From Campylobacteraceae bacterium (GTDB taxonomy: Bacteria > Campylobacterota > Campylobacteria > Campylobacterales > Campylobacteraceae), in the NCBI GenBank assembly GCA_012521935.1, contig JAAYLJ010000042.1:1-17634 (forward strand): a stretch of 17,634 bases of DNA, written 5' to 3'. Positions 12,463-17,634 of the stretch are shown one piece after another. Position 1 is the first letter of the stretch. Every line of letters starts with the position of its first letter. The notes beneath the pieces are model-generated. The model saw only the letters and a program-made list of their open reading frames with translations, searched no databases and was not told where the DNA came from. The position numbers were made by a program, and so were the translations under genes.

Positions 12463-14352
12463 ATGGGAAGAGTAATAGGAATTGACCTTGGAACAACAAA
12501 CTCATGTGTTGCTGTTTATGAAAGAGGAGAGAGTAAGGTAATTACGAATAAAGAGGGGAAAAATACAACTCCCTCAGTAGTTGCTTTTACTGATAAAGGT
12601 GAGGTTTTAGTGGGAGATACAGCAAAAAGACAAGCTGTAACAAACCCAGAAAAAACTATCTATTCCATTAAAAGAATTATGGGGTTAATGTGTAATGAAG
12701 AGGCTGCTAAAGAGGCTAAAACAAGACTTCCATACTCTATTGTAGATAGAAATGGAGCTTGTGCGATTGAGATTGCAGGGAAAGTTTATACACCCCAAGA
12801 GATAAGTGCTAAAGTTTTGATGAAGTTAAAAGAAGATGCTGAGGCATTCTTAGGTGAGCCTGTGACTGACGCAGTAATTACAGTTCCAGCTTATTTTAAT
12901 GATGCTCAAAGAAAGGCAACAAAAGAGGCAGGAACTATTGCAGGATTAAATGTTTTAAGAATTATAAATGAACCAACTGCCGCAGCTCTTTCTTATGGGC
13001 TTGATAAAAAAGAGGCTGAAAAGATTGTAGTTTATGACTTTGGTGGTGGTACATTTGATGTTACTGTTTTAGAGACTGGAGATAGTGTTGTTGAAGTTTT
13101 AGCAACTGGTGGAAATGCGTTTTTAGGTGGAGATGACTTTGATAATAGGCTAATTGATTGGTTGATTGATGAGTTTAAAGATGCAAATGGAATCGATCTT
13201 AAAAATGATGTTATGGCTCTTCAAAGACTCAAAGAGGCTGCTGAGAATGCGAAAAAAGAGCTCTCTTCTGCTAGTGAAACTGAGATAAATCTTCCATTTA
13301 TTACAGCTGATGCCTCTGGTCCCAAGCACTTAGTTAAAAAACTTACAAGATCTAAATTTGAAAGTATGATTGAAGATTTAGTTGAAGAGACAATTAGCAA
13401 AATCAATTCAGTTGTTAAAGATGCAGATTTAAGTAAAGATGAGATTCAAGAGATAGTTATGGTTGGTGGCTCAACTAGAGTTCCGCTTGTTGGAGAAAGA
13501 GTAAAGGCTGCGTTTAATAAAGAGTTAAATAAATCTGTAAACCCTGATGAGGTAGTTTCAATGGGAGCTGCCATACAAGGCGCTGTAATTAAAGGGGATG
13601 TAAAAGATGTTCTTTTGCTTGATGTTACGCCACTTAGCTTAGGGATTGAAACTTTAGGCGGAGTTTTAACTAGAGTTATTGAAAAAGGAACAACAATTCC
13701 TGTTAAAAAGACTCAAACTTTCTCAACAGCAGAAGATAATCAACCAGCAGTTACCATCCATGTTTTACAAGGTGAAAGAGAGTTTGCAAGAGATAATAAA
13801 TCTTTAGGACAATTTAATCTTGAGGGCATTCCTCCAGCGCCAAGAGGTGTTCCGCAAATTGAGGTAGTTTTTGATATTGATGCAAATGGAATTTTAACTG
13901 TTTCAGCAAGTGATAAAGCTACAGGAAAAGCTCAAGAGATTAAAATTACTGGAAGTTCAGGGCTAGATGAAGCTGAAATTGAGAAAATGGTAAAAGATGC
14001 AGAGCTTCATAAAGAGGAAGATAAAAAGCGAAAAGAGGCAGTTGATGCTAGAAATCAAGCTGACTCGCTAGCTCATCAAACTGAAAAATCTTTAAGTGAG
14101 ATAGGTGATGCAATCTCGGCTGAGGATAAGAGCACAATTGAGAGCGCCTTAAATGCTCTAAAAGAGACGCTAAAAGATGAAAATGCTACAAAAGAGCAGA
14201 TAGATGAGAAGGTAAAAGCCTTAACAGAAGCTAGCCATAAATTAGCAGAAGCTATGTATAAAAAAGATCAAGATGGAGCAGGAGCAGGCGGTGGCGCAGA
14301 CAAAAGCGCTAAGAAAAGCGACGATGATGTAATTGACGCTGAAGTAGAATAA
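12463..14352 (+). CDS. dnaK: Chaperone DnaK (Hsp70)
   Basis: ATP-dependent chaperone for new and stress-damaged proteins. 629 residues. The ATPase domain shows phosphate loop 1 GIDLGTTNS (6-14), VPAYFNDAQR (141-150), phosphate loop 2 VYDFGGGTFDV (190-200) and the adenosine motif IVMVGGSTRVP. The linker DVLLLDVTPLSLGIETLGG leads to the substrate-binding domain and the helical lid, ending in a Gly/Ala stretch (GAGAGGG) and the tail DDDVIDAEVE, the usual bacterial acidic end. The start has GAAAGGA upstream. It is last gene of the CIRCE-controlled operon; no dnaJ follows, as a convergent gene begins immediately after the terminator. Confidence 0.98.
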   Translation: MGRVIGIDLGTTNSCVAVYERGESKVITNKEGKNTTPSVVAFTDKGEVLVGDTAKRQAVTNPEKTIYSIKRIMGLMCNEEAAKEAKTRLPYSIVDRNGACAIEIAGKVYTPQEISAKVLMKLKEDAEAFLGEPVTDAVITVPAYFNDAQRKATKEAGTIAGLNVLRIINEPTAAALSYGLDKKEAEKIVVYDFGGGTFDVTVLETGDSVVEVLATGGNAFLGGDDFDNRLIDWLIDEFKDANGIDLKNDVMALQRLKEAAENAKKELSSASETEINLPFITADASGPKHLVKKLTRSKFESMIEDLVEETISKINSVVKDADLSKDEIQEIVMVGGSTRVPLVGERVKAAFNKELNKSVNPDEVVSMGAAIQGAVIKGDVKDVLLLDVTPLSLGIETLGGVLTRVIEKGTTIPVKKTQTFSTAEDNQPAVTIHVLQGEREFARDNKSLGQFNLEGIPPAPRGVPQIEVVFDIDANGILTVSASDKATGKAQEIKITGSSGLDEAEIEKMVKDAELHKEEDKKRKEAVDARNQADSLAHQTEKSLSEIGDAISAEDKSTIESALNALKETLKDENATKEQIDEKVKALTEASHKLAEAMYKKDQDGAGAGGGADKSAKKSDDDVIDAEVE

Positions 14353-14354
14353 GA

Positions 14355-14377
14355 GTAAGTCGCCAGTGGCGACTTAC
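14355..14377. terminator. Bidirectional hairpin between dnaK and the convergent gene
   Basis: GTAAGTCGCC-agt-GGCGACTTAC, a perfect 10-bp stem with a 3-nt loop, 2 nt after the dnaK stop and directly abutting the stop codon of the convergent gene. No T-run on either side. The compact symmetrical layout suggests it serves both genes. Confidence 0.75.
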
Positions 14378-16108
14378 CTACTCAATGTGAAGTTTCTCTT
14401 TAAAGTGTTTATCTACATCAAAAAATAGTTCCCCATTTGAATTTCTAAATGTAAGTTTTGAGTTATTTAACTCTTTTATATTTTTTAACCCCATTACTGA
14501 GAGTAAAACCTTCATGCTTTTCATAAGATTTTTATGATAATTTCCTATTCTTTCTCCATTTTGAGTAACTAAAAATGATGCTCGTTTTTTTGGATCTTGT
14601 GTTGCCATCCCAACTGGACACACATGTGAGCCATATCCTGAACAAACCCTAGCTCTAATGCACCCTCCACTCATCATAAAACCTCTAGCTATCCCAACCG
14701 CGTCTGCTCCCATACAAAGCGTAATTATTGCATCATCTGGAGTCAAAATTTTCCCACTAGCTATGATTTTTATCCTATCTCTCAGCTTGTACTCTGTGAG
14801 TAGATAATTTAGTATATATAAGGCATTATTTGTTGTAAGACCTATTGGCTCCATCAGCTCTAGTGGGGCAGTAGCACTTCCCCCCTCGCCACTATCAACA
14901 CTTATAAAATCTGGCAGATTTTTGCCTTCTTTTGCTCTATTTGCAATCTTTTCTACCAAATCTTTTACAGATAGATAATCAGAAATGACAATTTTAAATC
15001 CAACAGGTTTTTGTGAGAGAGTTTGAAGATTTTCAACAAAATCTAGTAACTCTTCTATGGTTCTTGCGTGTGGAAATCTATTTGGAGAGGCTATATCCTT
15101 CCCCTCAGGCACTCCTCTATAATATGCTACATCAGCAGTAACTTTTTTGCCAGATAGTTTTCCACCAGTTTGCTTTGCCCCTTGGGCTATTTTAATCTCT
15201 GTCATGCGGCAAAACTTCATAACTTTTTGGTACCTTAGTGGATCAAAATTTCCATCTCTATCTCTTACCCCATAAAGCCCAGAGCTCATTTGAAAGATGA
15301 TATTTGGAATATCTTCTGGCACTTCTTTTGGAAAAGCCTCAAGTGGAGCATTCCAGTTTACTCTAAAGAGTATGTGCGTATCTTTATCGTATAGATATGT
15401 ATTTTGTGTTTTTTTATTTAAAAGGATAGTTCTATACCATTTTAAAGCAACTTTTTGATTGAAAAAGAATAACCCCAACTTATGAACAAATTCAGCCAAA
15501 GCACTACTTTTTACAATCTCTAAATAATCACTATTATTTAAGTCTGGTTTATGTGTATAGATATGATTTGATGTAAGTGAGCCTTCTCCTATGTTGATAG
15601 TAAGCTTGCTAGAGGCTCCTGCTAAGCTAAAAGCTCTTACAGCTTCAGGTGAGAGTGAACCATCACTCATGGCTGAACGGATAATGGGTGAAAAAGATTT
15701 AAAAGGAATCTCCCTCTCTTCTCCAAAAGTGACACTCATATCTTCCTCTACTTCATCTTCATTTAAAACTGTATTTGCATGTTTTATGATGATTCTTGAG
15801 CCATCAAATGGTTGAGATACTGAAAAAGATTGAAAGTTTGGAACATCTTTAGCAGCTTTATAAACCCAATCAACTTTATCTTTTGATTGATAAAAAGTCT
15901 CTTCAGCAAAATATTGCCTTAGTGGCTCTCTTAATGCTTCAAAAAGATACCTAAAACGACCAATTACTGGATAGTTAATGAGCAAGGAGTGCTTTCTTTG
16001 AACAAATTTGTCATAAACCCAAAGCATAAGTATAAAGATGACAAAAAGAAGAATAAAGATTTCTAAAAAATCAACAAAAAAACCCCAAACAGAGTGAGCA
16101 AGTTGCAT
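14378..16108 (-). CDS. Membrane-anchored, stand-alone FMN-binding glutamate-synthase-like protein
   Basis: 576 residues with one N-terminal membrane segment (about 12-32) and a GltS-type FMN barrel domain (about 130-530) like the central part of GltB. Visible marks: KIAQGAKQTGGKLSGKKV (306-323), SPNRFPHARTIEELL, SVDSGEGGSATAP (403-414), IIASGKILTPDDA (448-460) and MGADAVGIARG (466-476). The cysteine segment that holds the 3Fe-4S cluster in GltB is present but spaced C483-x5-C489-x7-C497, where GltB has x5 and x4. There is no glutaminase domain, so it cannot make glutamate from glutamine by itself. The physiological reaction of this stand-alone family is unclear. No partner subunit adjoins it. 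It is convergent with dnaK and divergent from dsbD. Ribosome binding site AAAGG, 7 nt before the ATG. Confidence 0.85.
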   Translation of the reverse strand: MQLAHSVWGFFVDFLEIFILLFVIFILMLWVYDKFVQRKHSLLINYPVIGRFRYLFEALREPLRQYFAEETFYQSKDKVDWVYKAAKDVPNFQSFSVSQPFDGSRIIIKHANTVLNEDEVEEDMSVTFGEEREIPFKSFSPIIRSAMSDGSLSPEAVRAFSLAGASSKLTINIGEGSLTSNHIYTHKPDLNNSDYLEIVKSSALAEFVHKLGLFFFNQKVALKWYRTILLNKKTQNTYLYDKDTHILFRVNWNAPLEAFPKEVPEDIPNIIFQMSSGLYGVRDRDGNFDPLRYQKVMKFCRMTEIKIAQGAKQTGGKLSGKKVTADVAYYRGVPEGKDIASPNRFPHARTIEELLDFVENLQTLSQKPVGFKIVISDYLSVKDLVEKIANRAKEGKNLPDFISVDSGEGGSATAPLELMEPIGLTTNNALYILNYLLTEYKLRDRIKIIASGKILTPDDAIITLCMGADAVGIARGFMMSGGCIRARVCSGYGSHVCPVGMATQDPKKRASFLVTQNGERIGNYHKNLMKSMKVLLSVMGLKNIKELNNSKLTFRNSNGELFFDVDKHFKEKLHIE

Positions 16109-16199
16109 CGGTAGCCTTTTTGAAAAATTGGTACCATTTTAGCTTCTCTTTTATAAAAGCTTTATATAATCTATTGCCAAAAAATATTTAATCAAAGTT

Positions 16200-16205
16200 T
16201 ATAAT
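16200..16205 (+). promoter_or_regulatory. Candidate dsbD -10 in the divergent intergenic region
   Basis: TATAAT at 16200-16205, 35 bp before the dsbD start; TTGCCA at 16174-16179 is 20 bp upstream, too far for a standard -35. The divergent gap (16109-16240) also contains a TATAAAAGCTTTATATAAT stretch near 16152-16170 that could hold the -10 of the minus-strand gene. Assignment is tentative. Confidence 0.4.
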
Positions 16206-16240
16206 TTATCGATACAATAAATATAAAAAAAGGTTACATT

Positions 16241-17634
16241 TTGAAACTACTCTTTTTGCCATTTTTTCTATCCACTCTGCTTTTCTCACAAACTTTAACT
16301 AATGAAGAAGCTTTTAAAGCCAATATTTCTCAAAATGAGAATGGGGTTGAGGTTAGCATTAGTATTGGTGAGAATATCTTTTTATATGAAGAGGAGATAG
16401 ATATATCTTTAGTTAAGCCTGAACTTAAAAGTTTAAATCCCTTCATAAACTTTCCTAATCCAGAAAAATTTGATAACTATTTAGTCTATTTTGATGAGTT
16501 TAAAGCTTTAGTTCCTTGGAGCGTCCTATCTAAGCTTGGCGTAGAAAAGGGTGATTTTTTTGAGGTAAAACTCTCTTGGCAAGGGTGTTCAAAACAAGGT
16601 TTTTGCTATCAGCCAATGAATTACAATGTGGGCTTTAATGAGATAGGAAAAAACTCAACCACTCTTTCAGAACATGATGCTATCGCACAAAATCTTTTAG
16701 AAAAAGGATTTTTGTGGGTTATTGTTAGTTTTTTTGGGTTTGGATTGCTTTTATCTTTAACACCTTGTCTTTTTCCAATGATACCCATACTCTCTTCCAT
16801 CATAGTTTCCCACGGTGGAGAAAAATTAGGTAGTAAAAAAGGATTTTTCCTAGCTTTAACCTATGTTTTATCTATGGCAATTGCTTATACCATAGTTGGA
16901 GTTTTAGCAGGGCTTTTTGGGGCTAATATGCAGGCTTTGTTTCAAGTTCCATGGATTATATGGCTATTTAGTTTAGTTTTTGTAGCTTTATCTTTATCTA
17001 TGTTTGGTTTTTATGAGTTGCAAATGCCAAGTTTTATTACCAAAAAACTCTCATTTGCAAGTGATAAAAAAGATGGGATTGTAGGTGTTGCTATAATGGG
17101 CTTTCTATCTGCTTTGATAGTTGGACCATGCGTGGCTGCGCCGCTAGCTGGAGCGTTGCTTTACATTGGCCAAAGCGGAGATGCACTTTTGGGAGGAGTT
17201 GCGCTATTTGTAATGAGTCTTGGCATGGGTTTGCCACTTTTACTAATAGGTGCGTCAGCTGGCAAATTGCTACCAAAACCAGGCCCTTGGATGGATGCTA
17301 CAAAAGCATTTTTTGGCATAACTCTTTTGGCTTTAGCTATTTGGATGCTAGATAGGGTCATTCCTTCTCACATTTCACTAATACTTTATGGAGTTTTAGC
17401 TCTATTTACCTCAGTTTATATGGGTGTGCTTGAGAGAGCAAAAGAGGGTGGTTGGTGGAGGTTTTTAAAAGGAGTTGCACTTTTAATTTTATTATATGGC
17501 ATATTTTTAATTGCAGGAGGAGTTGCAAAAGGGGAGAATCCTTTAAATCCACTTGAGCCTTTTAGCCTAAAAGGGGAGCTTGTACAAAAAGATAGTTTAG
17601 GGTTTGAGTATATAAGCTCAGTCAAAGAGCTAGA
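16241..17634 (+). CDS. dsbD: Thiol:disulfide interchange protein DsbD, C terminus beyond window
   Basis: Moves electrons from cytoplasmic thioredoxin across the inner membrane to periplasmic thiol partners (DsbC-like isomerases, cytochrome c maturation). 464 codons are present. Signal peptide (1-17), then the periplasmic alpha domain with WQGCSKQGFCY, the redox pair Cys116/Cys122 in the same C-x5-C arrangement as E. coli DsbD. The membrane domain starts near 158; its two redox cysteines are Cys176 (LTPCLFPMIP) and Cys297 (GPCVAAP). About eight membrane segments follow up to 440. The C-terminal thioredoxin-like domain should lie beyond base 17634. Translation begins at TTG 16241, with AAAGG 7 nt upstream; an ATG at this position is lacking. 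It may support heme attachment for cytochromes such as the TsdA homologue, though they are far apart. Confidence 0.93.
   Translation, partial: MKLLFLPFFLSTLLFSQTLTNEEAFKANISQNENGVEVSISIGENIFLYEEEIDISLVKPELKSLNPFINFPNPEKFDNYLVYFDEFKALVPWSVLSKLGVEKGDFFEVKLSWQGCSKQGFCYQPMNYNVGFNEIGKNSTTLSEHDAIAQNLLEKGFLWVIVSFFGFGLLLSLTPCLFPMIPILSSIIVSHGGEKLGSKKGFFLALTYVLSMAIAYTIVGVLAGLFGANMQALFQVPWIIWLFSLVFVALSLSMFGFYELQMPSFITKKLSFASDKKDGIVGVAIMGFLSALIVGPCVAAPLAGALLYIGQSGDALLGGVALFVMSLGMGLPLLLIGASAGKLLPKPGPWMDATKAFFGITLLALAIWMLDRVIPSHISLILYGVLALFTSVYMGVLERAKEGGWWRFLKGVALLILLYGIFLIAGGVAKGENPLNPLEPFSLKGELVQKDSLGFEYISSVKEL

Noticed and set aside
17091..17625. Several overlapping short frames on both strands near the window end
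   Set aside because: The plus-strand dsbD frame is open through this stretch and carries the DsbD cysteines and membrane segments; the others are shadows.

Overview
The window is chromosomal DNA of low GC content from a Campylobacterota (epsilonproteobacterial) bacterium. The evidence is the short (265-residue) HrcA in an hrcA-grpE-dnaK operon, flhA followed upstream by a small Rrf2 regulator and a divergent rpsO, tlyA overlapping ribF, AT-rich promoters, and several TTG starts with good ribosome binding sites. I recall similar tlyA-ribF-cmoA and flhA-rrf2/rpsO orders from Campylobacter, but this is from memory. The genus cannot be fixed from the sequence. A TsdA-type cytochrome points to sulfur-oxyanion metabolism.

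Region 1 (1-6095). The last codons of tlyA overlap the start of ribF. Next, on the minus strand, comes a two-gene unit of a diheme TsdA-like cytochrome c and a small lipoprotein. Divergent from it is a plus-strand cassette with overlapping or closely spaced genes: a stand-alone Cache-domain membrane sensor, an OmpR-family response regulator and a HAMP-less histidine kinase, followed 17 nt later by cmoA (tRNA wobble modification). The intergenic gap between the cytochrome and the cassette carries a perfect 10-bp direct repeat with an 11-bp period beside a consensus -10. This is what an OmpR-type operator looks like and suggests that the two-component system controls the cytochrome.

Region 2 (6092-10369). 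A minus-strand operon reads rrf2, flhA, a DHH phosphoesterase and a 77-residue acidic protein. A 19-bp dyad covers the rrf2 -10 hexamer and is a candidate Rrf2 operator. rpsO is divergent.

Region 3 (10370-14377). A small transcription unit encodes an 83-residue HTH protein and an overlapping 47-residue protein with a strong ribosome binding site. It has its own extended -10 promoter, repeated CGTATA motifs and a strong terminator. It is followed by the heat-shock operon hrcA-grpE-dnaK, with a TTGACA/TATAAT promoter and a CIRCE element that abuts the hrcA start codon.

Region 4 (14355-17634). A hairpin separates dnaK from a convergent, membrane-anchored, stand-alone glutamate-synthase-like (FMN) protein. 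Divergent from that is dsbD, cut by the window end before its thioredoxin-like domain.

Most of the window is housekeeping. The least ordinary parts are the Cache/response-regulator/kinase-TsdA locus, the HTH plus 47-residue gene pair, and the Rrf2 dyad upstream of flhA. No rRNA, tRNA, CRISPR array, insertion sequence or prophage was seen.
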